Assembly (NCBI GenBank): GCA_050084515.1
Contig: CM114272.1
Span: 12,648,001-12,712,000, forward strand
Source of the DNA: Blasia pusilla
Lineage: Eukaryota; Marchantiophyta; Marchantiopsida; Blasiales
Direction: 5' to 3'
Length of the DNA stretch: 64,000 nucleotides
In this document: one piece after another, positions 43,231 to 55,909 of the stretch
How positions within the stretch are numbered: the stretch's first letter is position 1
How the letters are laid out: the number at the start of each line of letters is the position of its first letter
Made by a program: the position numbers and the translations under genes
The notes under the pieces: generated by a model
What the model saw: the letters and a program-made list of their open reading frames with translations, nothing else
What the model was told of the DNA's origin: nothing
Databases searched by the model: none

Positions 43231-46080
43231 GCTTTGACGTGCTATGATGACATCCTTGGACATCACACCCATGGTGTGGCACATCCTAAAGGAGGATATT
43301 CGGGTGTTGGATCTCTTTAGAGGGATCAGCACTGGGTTAGTTGCTATTTTGCAGGTAGGGGTACACATGCAGCAGTACTTGTATATGGAGATTGATGATG
43401 TTGCGAGGCACGCTTCACTTCATCATGTGGCACAGTTACGCCTTAGCTTTCCCAACTTGTTGTCTGCATCCGCCATCCAAGGTTACCAGAGTTACCTACC
43501 AAGGGACATTTCATTACTGGGGGCGTAGGACTTGGAGCGGGTAGGGACCATAGACTTTGTCATTGCTGGTTGGCCTTGTTAGGGCCAATCGAGTGCTGGA
43601 CAAGGTAACGGGTTAGTTGGCACTCGGTCCAGGTTATTTTGGAAGATGATTCGGATCTTGCAATATTTACATGAGCATCAGCCTCATTCTCCAACATACA
43701 TTATGGAGAATGTGCCAATTTTTGGGCAATTCAAGGTCTCGGGTGGTGACGAGTGCATATCATGTGCGCACATGGATCAGCCCAACACGTGTTGTTAGAT
43801 GGCGAGTGGAGGTTCTAGAGCACACCGCCCGCGTCTTTGGTGGACCAACTTTGTACCACACGAGGTGTTGCGGAGGGCATATGCAAGAGTGGAGCGCCCC
43901 TCCGATTTTTTGGTGGATTCTATTCTTGATCCACGTCGTCAATCACATGCAGTACAACACGATGATCGATCGCCATTGACTGTTGTCAACAGGATTAATT
44001 GCCATGCCACGGGCAGCCTTTCCCACCTTGGTGTGTTTTCCCGCTTCCTATGCATTCAAGGAGGCCAGACACTAGAAGGAAACATGTCCATTGCCACTAA
44101 AATATATAACTAGCTTTAGTGCATGTGTACACTATACAATTGTTGTGACTAGTTTAGTTACTAGTTGCAAAGGACGAGTCATATAGAACTCTAGTCACAA
44201 GGAATCCATGGTGGCTTGATGATGTGGCAATTGACTATAATGGTTTTTTGTAGTATTTTAGGACATGTTAAGTTGCCTTGTCATCCTTACTATATGTGAC
44301 ATGGCATTATCATGAGTATGACATGGCTCATGTCCACTTCATCCTATATTTCACTAGATCTAGTCATTGCAAATATGAAAAGCTTGTATGACCATGATAT
44401 GTGGACCAATTGCATTCTTTTTATTATCAAATTTGAGAATGTGCACCAAATGTAGTGTTTGAAGATCGGGTTGATTTTATCATTTGCATACACGTGTCAT
44501 ATACATTATACATCGAGGTGGCCAAGTGTTTCTTTTTACTAACGATAGTACATTGCAACTAGATATAGTAGCATTTGTAGCACTACACATGGTTAATCCA
44601 GTGTAACACGTCGTATTTGCATATTAAGAGTAGTGATAGAAAAACTACTTTTAGTGCTCAATCTTGTATTCATGGTAATTGTTGGCACTATTTTTTGTTT
44701 CTATTTCATTTGTGTGGGTGTGAAATGTCTTCAAACAGTTTGTTTCTTTATTTCTAGTTACCATGCTTTGGAATTTTTTGTTCAGAAAGTAGAATCCATT
44801 AGAAAAGCATTTATACCAAGCATGAATCTTGCTTTAGTAATACAGTAACTAGGACAGCTCCATGATATAATCTAGTTTTTGTTAGCAATTGTAACGCATC
44901 TAGCTCCATGCATTAGAAAGAATAGAGATAATCCGCTTTTCTAGACTTGTAAGATTTTTACTGCAGCATTCATTGTATAAATGAGAGCTACAAAGATAAA
45001 ATGTCCATGTATCCACACTAGGATGATTATCAAACATAAGATGCCAATCAGTTTGCTTGTTATTTCTGAAACTCAAATGAAGATATTGTTTTAGAATGCA
45101 TACAGTTGGCAAGGCTTAAACTTTGAGTCTGAAAAAATAGTCAATTGCCCAAAAAACTTAGGATCTCCTACTTTAACAAAAGAATGTAAGTTTCCACTTG
45201 ATAGTGGCATTACATGCATTTCTATTCTCCTGTCAACAGATCTACCAACTCTATGTCTCCAACAAACCTCCATATTGACATCAAAATATATATGTTTATG
45301 ATTGTCATAGGAGTCTACCCGTACGATAACCTACTCCAATGGATTGTCTTTCTTAAGCAATCTCTCTGGCCATAAGATTTGACACCCAACTGATTCCTTC
45401 AATAGCAATTGCGAAGGGTCATCATCATGATTCACATATGGTAATTCTGCTTCACCATTGAGAATTACCTTCACATCAAGTCTTACACACCCAAATGGGA
45501 TCTCCTTCCCATGGATCTTATCTCGACCTGCAAGACCTGATCCCAATCCTTCTCCAACTGGTTGGCAAGTGTTCTTGTTTTGCTTCATCAAGATATAGTC
45601 AACTACTACAGGCTGATGAAAATACAACAACAAACACGTTAGTAAAGCTCAATATCTACTTTGGACAAATAAACATGGTGATAGTTAATAGACATAAGGA
45701 AGTCAAGTACATAACTATATAAACCATATAGATTACCTTTAAAATGCTCCAACCATTTTTAGGAATGTTGGAAGAAAATATCAAATTTTCTTTGCTTGTC
45801 TACAATTAATACATGCACATGGTCAAGACATGAGCTATCTCTAATCTAAAATGAATGTGTTATTAACATGGAAAAGTGCCGGACCTGGCTTGGTTTGGGA
45901 TGACTAGGTACAGCGATTGGTGGAGCCCAAGGCCGATGAGTAGAGCGAGCGATGGGATTCCCCAGAAGAGTGACAATAGTAACGTCACTATTAGAGGCAT
46001 CAAGACGTCATATCTTGGGTCAGGCGATGGACCTGAATTGATTGACATGGATTTTCAGCTTAGGAGTAGCTAAGCAACGT
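43230..46080 (+). pseudogene. DNMT3-like cytosine-5 DNA methyltransferase domain (element B, split by an insertion)
   Basis: Motif I is VLDLFRGISTGL (43304-43339), in the same frame as the protease, followed by QQYLYMEIDDVARHASL, the acidic AdoMet-binding stretch (motif II). Motif IV reads DFVIAGWPC with the catalytic Cys codon at 43577-43579, then a TAG where the family has Gln or Asn. Motif VI is MENVP (43703-43717). A frameshift follows. Motif VIII is diverged (SRAHRPRLWWTNF, near 43810). The rest is split by the 44070-45878 insertion: GPGLVWDD resumes at 45882, then motif IX and X text, frameshifted, to about 46060. The half containing motifs I-IV is better preserved than in copy A, so the two copies complement each other as evidence. 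Confidence 0.85.
44070..45878. mobile_element. 1.8 kb CACTA-like DNA transposon inside the methyltransferase of B
   Basis: Copy A is uninterrupted here, which fixes the insertion exactly. It begins CACTAGAAGG and ends GAAAAGTG (CACTTTTC on the other strand). The flanks are CCAGA (44065-44069) and CCGGA (45879-45883), a 5-bp duplication with one mismatch. The minus-strand frame 45633-45331 contains ILNGEAELPYVN followed by LLLKESVGCQILWPERLL, resembling the C-terminal region of plant En/Spm-associated proteins. CACTA elements normally duplicate 3 bp, so the class is not certain. The element is far too short and decayed to be autonomous. Confidence 0.75.
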
Positions 46081-46429
46081 CGTTTGCGGATGCGACATAT
46101 CACAATTGTTGCGTTGGTAAGGCCCATGCTTATCGAGACAGTTGAGGCAGTAGTTGGGGGCGAGATCCGAGGAGATCGACACACCAGGGGTGATCGGGAG
46201 AGACACCCTTGGACTTCTTGAGATGTTTCGCAGGTACGCCAGGAGATGGTAGCCATAACATCGAGCGTGGTGCCGGATACTGCACATGGAGATCCGATTT
46301 TGTAGTTGGTTGTAGGAGAGCAGTCGAGTTCTATTGTCCGAGACAGGGTTGCACCATAGCAACCACCTACACCCGTGCCGAAGAGTCCTACCGTAGTCAC
46401 GATGGAGACTTGGAAGCCAGATATGGGCC

Positions 46430-47700
46430 CTAGGTTGATAGGAGGAGAATGACTCCAGATACATCAGTTCCTGAGGAGTTATAGGAGTTGTTTTGCATTT
46501 AGTATGCATGATTTGGGTACGCTGAAGGGTCTAGGGATCCGCATTGAGTTGTCGAGTGACATGTCGATCTTCTGACGACCCTATAGATACAGTGATATGG
46601 AGAGAGATCTGATTCAGAGTAGGATCCAAGACTTGGTTGGAGCAGGACTAGTGGAAATACCACATGGAGAGTATGCATCTGCCATTTTCATGCCCGCCAA
46701 GAAGGATGTGCATGGCAACTAGACAGATAGGCAGATGTGTAGAGATTACCGACCTATCAATCGACAGATGAAGTCCGATAGGTATGCCATGCCCACCCCT
46801 AAGGAGATCTTTGATGCTATTGGGCATGCAAAGGTCTTCAATTCGTTAGATCTTTGAGTCGAATACCATCGATTGCCTATCATATTGAAGGACAGGCAGA
46901 AAATGACATTTTGGGGCATCGATCCTCACGGGAAGGATTATTTGTATCAGTGGCAGTTCTTACCATTTGGGTTAAAGAACGCCCTGGCTGAGTTTCAGAG
47001 GGTCATGGATAGGATTTTGGCACGTCTGGATTTTGCTAGGTATTATATTGATGACATCGTAGTCTTTAGCGCCACGGTAGAGGAGCATGAGCAACAACTA
47101 GAGGAGGTGTTTTGACGATTGTACTTACATGAGTTGAAGCTACATCCAGGCAAGTGCAAGTTCTTCTACGACCAGATTGAGTACCAGGATTATACGATAT
47201 ACCCAAGGGGCCTTTGGGTGCAGCAGACGAAGGTAGGGGCTATTCCACGCCCTATAGATGTGAGTCACTATCGTGCATTCATGGGATTGGTGAACTTCTA
47301 TCGATAGAACGTCAAGGGTTTTAGTTTTACTTCGAAGCCACTAACTTTGCTGATCAAGGTGGATCAGGAGTGGCATTAGGGTATGAGCAAGAGAGAGCAT
47401 TTCAGTTGCTCAAGGACAGATTGACGTCCACGCCCATATTGAAGAGACCGATCAAGGGCGTCCTTTTCAGTTGCATATTGATTGGATCATAATGGGGCTT
47501 GGAATCGTGCTCACCCAACATGACGATGATGGTAGAGAGTTTGTGGTGGCTTATGCTAGTTGCGTGAATAACGCTACAGAGGCAAAGTATAGCTCGTATG
47601 AGGGTGAGTGCTTGGCTATAATGTGGGGTGTCGCACATTTTAGATGTTATCTATTTGGCAATCGCCTTACCATCATTATTGATCATCAGCCACTTAAGTG
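46430..47700 (+). pseudogene. Reverse transcriptase - RNase H (element B)
   Basis: The RT palm is largely in one frame: MCRDYRPINRQ, then FLPFGLKNALAEFQRVMD and the catalytic YYIDDIVVFSATV (about 47041-47075). LKLHPGKCKFFYDQIEYQD and FMGLVNFYR follow, and RNase H is at 47471-47697 (YSSYEGECLAIMWGV). Stops at 46720 (TAG for Trp), 46855 (TGA for Arg) and 47113 (TGA for Arg) break it. Copy A has TGG or CGA at these sites. Confidence 0.88.
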
Positions 47701-48189
47701 ATTGATGGAGTCCGCCAAGCTTACAGGGAAGCTTGCGAGGTGGGCTCTTTTGTTGCAAGAGTATGTATGACTTCTAGGTGGTGCATAGACCTAGGACGCT
47801 CAACCAAGATGTAGATGGTTTGAGTCGTAACCCATGCCCGAGTCAGCGAGATGCGATTGGAGCTCGATGGCATGGAGAGAGTGATGAGGAGTTGGTGTCA
47901 GGATGGCACCCGTCAGCCTATTTGGGCTTGGCTATGGAGAGCCAGATTGCTGAGACTTCAATAGCGAGGTCTAATGGAGAGTCCTTAGATCCAAAGGCCG
48001 GTGAGGAGACGACAAGTGGCCGAGATATTCACGACAATGGAGTAGTCTTGGAGTACCTGCGTACTGGTAGCATCGCGAGCACAGTGCGTGCTAGCAAGCA
48101 GGATCGGATCCTACGGCAAGCCTGACGGTTCCAGTGGGAGGAGACACATGTGTTACAAATGTGGGAGGATGGTAGAGTGTGTGTAGTGC

Positions 48190-48830
48190 CTCATCCTTCG
48201 TAGAGATCACGTTTGGTGCGTCATGCCCACGAGGAGTTGGGTCATTTTGGAGTGAAGGAAACGTACAACTTGCTCTAGATTCAGTATTGGTGGCAAGGCA
48301 TGCAGACTCACGTTCATTCGTTTGTTGCCAAATGCATGGTGTGTGATCAAGTTCGGGCATGGTTCAATGCTCCGACTCCACAGTTGCATCCACTTCCGAT
48401 CATGGATTTTGGTTATAGATGGAGTTTGGATTTTGTAGGACCTTTACCTTTGACGGAGCGCCATAGTCGTTATATGTTGGTGATGGTTGAGCATTTGTCC
48501 AAGTGGATAGAGTTGGTTGCATTTTGTGACAAAGCGAGGGAGGGAGTAGCGTATGCCTTCCTAGATTGGGCGCACCAATTGAGGTGTTGATAGACTAGGA
48601 TACCGAGTTCCGCGGGGAGTTTCAAGCTTTGTGTGATCAGACACTGATCAACCACCGCACTACTTGGCGAGATCATCCTCAAGCGGATGGACTAGCGGAG
48701 CGGGTTGTATAGACAGTGAAGAGAGGATTATGCAAGTATGGCTTGCTTAGAGGTCATCTAGGAGATTGGACTAGGGTTTCTCAGGGACGATGGATGTGTC
48801 CCAAATCTACATAGCGTAGGTAGTTCTACA
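48190..48830 (+). pseudogene. Integrase and truncated PHD finger (element B)
   Basis: HAHEELGHFGVKETYNLL and CMVCDQVRA form the zinc-binding part. WSLDFVGPLP has the first catalytic Asp, and the second Asp and Glu regions (TEFRGEF, QADGLAERV) follow in shifted frames. At about 48754 the sequence jumps to TRVSQGRWMCPKST (48764-48805). This is the last part of the PHD finger of A, so the integrase C terminus and most of the PHD finger are deleted. The final Cys of the PHD has become Ser. Confidence 0.8.
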
Positions 48831-48993
48831 TTCCGACTTGTGTCTGTGATATGGATGACAAGAAGGCGACTAACAATGGGGATACATTAGCACCGGGGCT
48901 TCTTGCTCTTAGCGTCTGAGAGATATATGTCATGGTAGGTAGGGATAGATGGCTATTTGGAGTTAGAGGGACCTAACCACCAGTTAGGGGGGC

Positions 48994-49067
48994 GATATTT
49001 TGGTACTTCTTGTCTCGTTGTTTGGATACCATGAGTTAGCGTGTTTGTGTGTGTGTTCGGTGACAAC
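48994..49067 (+). repeat. Extra, shortened R2 block inside the 3' LTR of B
   Basis: ATATTTTGGTACTTCTTGTC through GTGTGTTCGGTGACAA, a direct repeat of 49551-49640. It follows a G-rich run that looks like a polypurine tract (CAGTTAGGGGGGCGA, 48981-48995), as in element A. Confidence 0.75.
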
Positions 49068-49068
49068 C

Positions 49069-49672
49069 TGTCATATCTTTTAGGATAGATCGATGAGATC
49101 TAGTGAGCGCCTTTGCGAGTAGTGGAAGATAGGCTTAGGAGGTGGAGGAGGATATGCTTTCGTTTTCATTTCGGCTCATTTGGAGCCATGTTGATGAACT
49201 TACTATTTTAGGTAATTACCATTTTGAGTATATGATCAAATTTCTACTTTGGGAAGTGGAGCTTGACCTCCTACATTAGGTCAAGAGCCAAGAAGTGACT
49301 TGGGAGCATAGGTTACCATGGAGAGCTTGGGAGAGGGAAGGGATATACCTCAAGGAGAGAGAGCTTGAGAGCTCTTTTTTCTTTGTTGAACCTCTTGACA
49401 CGAGGCGGCGGAGATATGATCCCTTGCCTTCTGAGTGTAACCCAAGCCTCTCATTAGGAGAGTGGATTTGGTTTGACATTGAGAGATGTGAGTGTGCACA
49501 CATGTGAGAGCTATGGTGTTGTGAGAGAGATTTCACCTTATTTTATTGGAGATATTTTGGTACTTCATGTCTCGTTGTTTGGATGCCATGAGTTAACATG
49601 GGATCATGGGTGTTTGTGTGTGTGTTCAATGACAGCAATGTATATTGTGTAGCGATGTGTTTGCACACGATA
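49069..49672 (+). repeat. 3' LTR of gypsy element B (R1+R2)
   Basis: It starts TGTCATATCTTTTAGG and ends with R2 (GCACACGATA). Part of R1 including the LTR stem-loop is deleted near 49155. Confidence 0.8.
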
Positions 49673-52600
49673 ATAGATTGAAATGAATCAAGGGAGGGAA
49701 ATTACTTAATAGAACTAACGGAAACTCTACATCATCTTTAGGATTTAAGAGCCAAATCCAAATGTTTGATACAAAATCCCAAATACACCTTCAATTAGAT
49801 ATATTTATATTCTGGTATGTATGTATCAACATAAACCAGAGTGTAATCCCAAAAGGGCTCTACAACTTTGATCAATATACGAGCACTTCAATTTTAGCCT
49901 TTTGATTCACGATCACAAAAAATTCCTATTGCGTCACCTTCCGCATACTCATCTCCAAAGAATGATTTAGCCGAGCGCATTAGCAAAGGTCAATTATGGA
50001 GAATCATCTTGCAAATTGGTCCTCCACAAGTGCTGCTGAGGATTATGTTATTCCCTCAAGATCACCCATAGCATGCGTAAAGGAACATCGTTCCCATGAA
50101 ACTTTGTTTTCCTCCGAAGCCTAATATAGTCCCTCTTCCAAGGATTGTCCTACTGAACTTCCGCTTGGTGAGTAGGACATTATCTCCAATTTGCAAATGG
50201 AAACTAACCAAGAATAAATTATTACTAGTCCAATGCATCATTTTAGTTAAGATACTAAATTTGAAGAATAAAAGTAACTACAATTTACCTTTTTGAAAGA
50301 CCACCCTTAGTTTGGCACATAGTGTGATGAGTTCATACGCCCTACAAGTTCACTTAACTACCCACAACAATGGAAATTAGTCGCCTAGGGCTTAGGGCAA
50401 GGATTGAATCAACCTACATAAACATGAGCACTTTACCTTGGTCTATTTTTTAAGACATGCTTGATTTAGTCTCACCCTCTTGTTCAATTTCTACATCAGA
50501 TTGTAGCCTCAATTTCTTTTCTTTTCTTTTCTTGGAGATGACTTGGTTTCACTACTAGAACTCCCATTGCCTAAAAGACATTTATAAATTCTTGAAGTTA
50601 GTGTCAATCATCTTAAATCTCAGTCAAGTAACCTTTAAAAAATGGAATATGGTCATAAAATTTTGTCTTAGCTTAATATGAAATTGATAGATACACTCCT
50701 TACATGTTGTCATTTCTTCTACACTTTTTGCTAGAGTCTTTCTCTTGAAGCTTAATATTGGCTCTAATTGGAAACAAATAGCCAAAGTAAGTTATGAGTG
50801 ACATTCCTAGGTGATATCTGACTACATAGAAAAAATCCAATAAACTTCATATGAATGGTAGAGGGATAAGAAAGTATAAGTCCTTACATAGAGAATGTGT
50901 AGTAGTCGTTGCATCCTCACTGAGATTACTATTCTTCATCTTCTTACCAACAACCACTTCTACATCTATATTTGGTGGAGAGTTATCTTTGTCTTTGAGA
51001 GTAAAAAACAAAGAGAGAATCCAATCAACAAAATGGGGTAAGTTAATGATTTTAAAGAGGCCTTGTCTAGAGTGGAAGTATATATCTTCAAACGAATGCA
51101 AAGATTTAAATTTTTGTGACTTCCTATAATTCAAGAATCAACAATACATCTTGAATTTTTAGAAGACGTAAAACACACATATATACTTACCCACATGAGC
51201 TTTAGCTTGTCTTGGCAAAACTTGAGTAGAGTTACATTGTAGAGTATTGGGACTTTGGTCGACCGGAGTAAGCACATCCTTTGCTGCAAGATTAGATACC
51301 ATGTCCATCAAGATCCCTAGCGTGTTGTTTTGGAAATCCGTTTGGGTTTTTACATCTTCCAAATCTAAAATCCACTTCTTCCAATTGAATTGTAACTCTT
51401 GAATCCACGCTCTATTGAAAAAAAAGGGGGGCATTGCATAAGTAATTTTTTCACAATCTAAGGTTGAAGTTTTTCATGTAGAAATCTTGATTAGAGTGAC
51501 TATCCTACAAGGGTCAAGTGCGGAAATATCCAAGGGATCTTGGTACGATGAACTCTGTTGTGTGAATGAGGAGCATTTAGGGTTGTCTTTAGGTTCCCCT
51601 CTCTCTCTACCCGTGGCCAATGAACCCTTTGAAGGTCCAAGAAATACATGTTTACAAAAATTCCAGTAGTTTAGTGACATTACCAATGGATCCAATTAGT
51701 AATCTATTTTCCATGTTTTCTATAAACCCCAACAAATCAACGAGGATTCAAAATTTCAAAAAGTTTGGATACATATATGTGCCAAAGACAACTTACATCA
51801 AGTCCATATAGGCCATTTTGTGTGGTACAATTAATGGTTTGAACTCTATATCTTGCTCGAGCCATCTTTTCAACTTTCATTTTTCTTGGCTCTGATAGGC
51901 AATAATCTACTAATCGCGCCTAGGACTCTTCATTTGCATGAGAATGATATGGGACTCTACGATCAACCCCATTACTTATCCAACGGTTCTTCATATTGGA
52001 TCTTTAAGTTTTCAAAAGTTGAGCAATATTTTTCCTCATAAATTCCAATGATAGAGACGGGCCTTCCACATAGGTACATGCCTCCAAAATATGCTTTTGG
52101 ACGGCTGCCATACCAATCGCATTTTGTCTACTTATCTCAACACACGATAGGTCCAAGTATTTCAATATATGCCCAAACCTTCAAATCATTGAGCCAAGGC
52201 TCATAGCATGGTACTTTGGTGGGTAGTTGGCCCGCCATCAAGCATCAATTTGCATCTAGGCTTTAAATGTTTCTCCTTTTGAATGGAAACATCATGTTTC
52301 CATCAGTCTTGTTTGGTCTGACTCGCCTTTCTCCTTACCACAAAGCATTAGATCACCCACATTCTTCATTAGAATGATCCTACACTTTTAACTTATAGAA
52401 GAAATTAGAGTGAATCCAAGATAATAACTCTTTAAGAAAACTTACATATTTGTTGATAAATCTGCTAGAGGGGTCACATCTTCACTTGAGCTTGGCATAG
52501 CGCAGGATTGTGGCCTACTTTGGTATAGCTAGTCATCTTCTACTCCAGATGAATGAGGTGGTGGAATGGCTTGTGGTGGAAATGGCACTCCCCCATTACA

Positions 52601-53681
52601 ACCACATTCACCAACCTAGACTAGATCAAGACTCCCTTGCAAAAAGAAAATATTGTAAGAAGCCACTAAGAACTTGAACTCACTTACCAAAGGTGGCAGT
52701 GCCGGTTGAGAAGCTTGCATAACGCTTGGCCATTGCTGTTGGAATTAAGGTCTAAATCCCATAGGGGATTGCATCACCATAGGAAGCCACCATGGCATTT
52801 GAGATTGTGACATGGTGGTTGAGGATATTGTTGTGATGGACCAGTGATATGTGATGGAATCCCCTCCATTGACTTCAAAGAAATCTGGATGGGGCATAAA
52901 GCATCAACAAGCACAACTTATTGGTAAGAAATGTTTTATATGGCTCCACGAGAGAGTTTTCTATTTATTCGAAGGTTACCTTTTCTTCTTGCGTTGAAGA
53001 AACTCTTTGGCACAAAGCCTTTGGTCTTGGTAGTTTACTACAATGTCCCTTTGCTGGTGGCTAAACACAATATCAAGCAAGTTGGTTAGTTTCAGTCATG
53101 AAGCCAAGTTCATGGTTTATAGATACATCATATTCAAAATGATTAAACATAAAAAAATTTACCCTGTATTCCTCCAACCATATCTTCTCATCCTCTTCAG
53201 ATGTATAGCGGTCCATATCAGCAAACGGGTTATAGTGAGGAATTTCGGCTTGGCTTTCTTGGTTGAAACCGAGCTCAATGACAATATTTGATTAGTTTGC
53301 TCTCCCCTTCAATCATGCACTCCGTCTTTGGGGAAGAGTAGGATGAGAACTTGTGAAATCCCTACATTTCTTCACATGTTGTTGTGTAGCACACCTTTCA
53401 ACCAATACAACACTTGCAATCCCTCAACATAATGAACTTCAAACAATAAACTAATCATGGAAGCCTTGGAAAGCATATAGCAAATACTTGAAATAAATGG
53501 AGAATGGAGCAACCTATTAATTTATTATATTTCATTTGACCCTACCAAGCATGTAAATCCTAAAGCCTCAAATTTGCATATAAGAGACATATGGACACAA
53601 GTTATTATGTTAGTTGCCAACTTTTTTGGTATTAAGCGTTGGTACTTCAACAATACAAAATAAACCTTATAAGATAGAAGG
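49673..53681. other. AT-rich region with no recognised gene
   Basis: Only short frames on both strands. Several minus-strand stretches (for example 51159-51434 and 51474-51695) have protein-like composition but no motif I can assign. I suspect an old transposon but cannot show it. Confidence 0.4.
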
Positions 53682-54321
53682 TGTCGTGCGCATACACATC
53701 GGTACACAACATACATTGCTGTCGTCGAACACACACACAAACACGCACGATCCCATGCTAACTCATGGCATCCAAACACATAGGCGAGAAGTACCAAAAT
53801 ATCTCCAATAAAATAAGATCCAATCTCTCTACACCAACTCACACCATAGCTCTCAAAGGTGTGCACTCTCTCTCATGTCAAACCAAACCCACTCTCCTAA
53901 TGAGAGGCTTGGGTTACACTCACAAGGCAAGGGACCATAGCTCCACCCACCTCATACCAAGAGGTTCAACAAAGAAAAAACAAGTTCTCAAGCTCTCTCT
54001 CCTTGAGGTATACCCCTCCCTTCACCCAAGCTCTCTCAATGGTAACCTATTATCCCAAGTCACCTCCTTGGTTATTGACCTGATGTATGAGGTCAAAGGC
54101 CATTTACCAAAAATATAAAGTCGATCATATACTCAAAATGGTACTTACATAAAATAGTAAGTCTCTTAATATGGCTCCAAATGAGCCGAAACGAAGGGGA
54201 AACCTGCTCTCTCAGGTTTCCCGAGGCCTCAGCATGTCATCCTCAACCTACTAAGCCTTCCTTCCACTACTCACAAAGGCGCTCTGCTAGATCTCATCGA
54301 TCTATCCTAAAAGACGTGACA
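53682..54321 (-). repeat. Solo LTR of the A/B gypsy family
   Basis: 640 bp, minus orientation, R1 followed by R2, with ends TGTCACGTC (54321) and the complement of TGTCGTGCGC (53682), so TG...CA. No internal retrotransposon sequence follows on either side. The stem-loop GGGAAACCTG-CTCTCT-CAGGTTTCCC is at 54197-54222. Flanking 5-mers (GAAGG, AAAGA) do not match. Confidence 0.85.
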
Positions 54322-55909
54322 AAAGAAATTGTCTTACCAATCCTTCAAGCCACCAAAAAATTGAGCTTCAATTGCCTTTATCTCCTTGACTTTTCGATTT
54401 TTTTCTTCTTCGTAAGAATTAGGAGATGTCTAAAAATTGCGCGGAAGGTTGATGATCAGTATCTGATAATGAATCTTCAATGGTCATAAGCACTTCAACT
54501 ACACTATCCACAGATGTACCAAGATTGAATTCCCACCTTGCATCACTCATATCACCCAAGTTGAGGATAATGTCCCTTCTCTTATGATTGGGAGAATACT
54601 TGTGTTAGTCTTTGAATTATTCAACCATCATAGTGAGCCTTTCTGTAACATTTCCAACTAAGTATATCCATGTATCCAGTAGTATTATCGCGTGTGTCCG
54701 TGACACCCAATCACGTGCATGGTAGTACCAACATCCAAATAACACTCAATGATAGAGAAACTCCTTCTATCACGGATATCCTCACAATGTCCTTACAATA
54801 TCAACATCATGAACATGTGTAGCTTATATGAAAAGACTCTATCAGGAATCATATGAATGAGCTAGGTGCAAGGAGAAAAACGCATTACTTGCAATATAGA
54901 AACTGTTACTGGTAAAAAATTTGTCACCATATTAAATCAAATGTGTAATTAACTATTGCATGTATTGGACCTAGGCTAAGAGAGCCCAACTAATTTTCAT
55001 TATAAGATTATGACATAGTGTCTTCCTCTGATCCTTCATCTGCATCATAACATGGATGACATGCACATTCTCCACATCTACTCTAACATCAATGAGTTCA
55101 GCATCACCCAAGGCTATTCTCCCAATGTGCTAAGTCTTGGTAGGGTTTTTGGATCAATCACATGGACTTGGACTTGAGGCCCTTCATTTAGACTAATATT
55201 GTCTATAGCACAATCCCCTTTCACATACATAACTCTAAGAGATCTTGCTTGATATAGTCCCTCTTCCATGTTCTTCAACTTGAGTGTCTCCTTCTATAGA
55301 CCTTAAGAATTAACGGAAGCATTATGAAAAACGTGTTGCATAGAAATGAGAATGTAATGGATACTAGATAAACATTACATTTTAAGGGGAAATGCACAAG
55401 TAAATATGAAGGATGTACCAAAGGTTAGTGCGTCTTTGTTGATTAGCCTGAACTTCTCATTCCAATCCTAGCCTTGAGCAATGATATCTTGGATTTGTCT
55501 ACTAGTGATACCATACTCCTACTAGAAGGAAGGTGAAAGTCTGAGGTTATCACAGAACCTCATATAATTTTATGTCGGTTGAACGTGTCTTGATGATTGA
55601 GGCTCCGATAAGGTTTGTATATCATTAAGGATCATATTCGCAAAATTCATGTAGCTTGCCGCAACTTGATAGCCTGAAGTTAGAAATATTTCAAGGAAGG
55701 ATTTCATAATGATAAAAGTTGAAATTGCGGCATTGGAAGAGAAATTTTGGTGAAAAATTCCAAAAATGGGTTCCTATATGAAGCTCGATCTTACATACAT
55801 GTAGAATTTTTGAGAAATTTCTCATTTCAAACTTCAATTGGAGGTGTCTTTGTGTTGAAGAGAGTTATGTGAACATGAGATAATTTAATCTTCTAGGTAA
55901 GGAATCAAG
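54322..55909. other. Unassigned spacer
   Basis: No gene recognised. It lies between the solo LTR and the gag of the second copia element. A matching 5' LTR for that element was not found here. Confidence 0.4.

Larger units (their letters stand above)
38969..49672 (+). mobile_element. Ty3/gypsy retrotransposon B with DNA methyltransferase domain
   Basis: A plus-strand copy of the same family as element A, 10.7 kb including a 1.8 kb insertion at 44070-45878. It runs from TGTCACATCTTTTAGG at 38969 to the end of block R2 at 49672. Order: LTR, leader, gag, protease, DNA methyltransferase, RT, RNase H, integrase, PHD remnant, LTR. About 650 bp between the integrase core and the last part of the PHD finger is deleted near 48754. 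The 5-bp flanks (CATCG and ATAGA) do not match. Confidence 0.9.

Noticed and set aside
53682-54321. Target-site duplications for A, B and the solo LTR
   Set aside because: The 5-bp flanks do not match in any of the three; only the copia element at 1731-5351 and the insertion at 44070-45878 have near-matching flanks.
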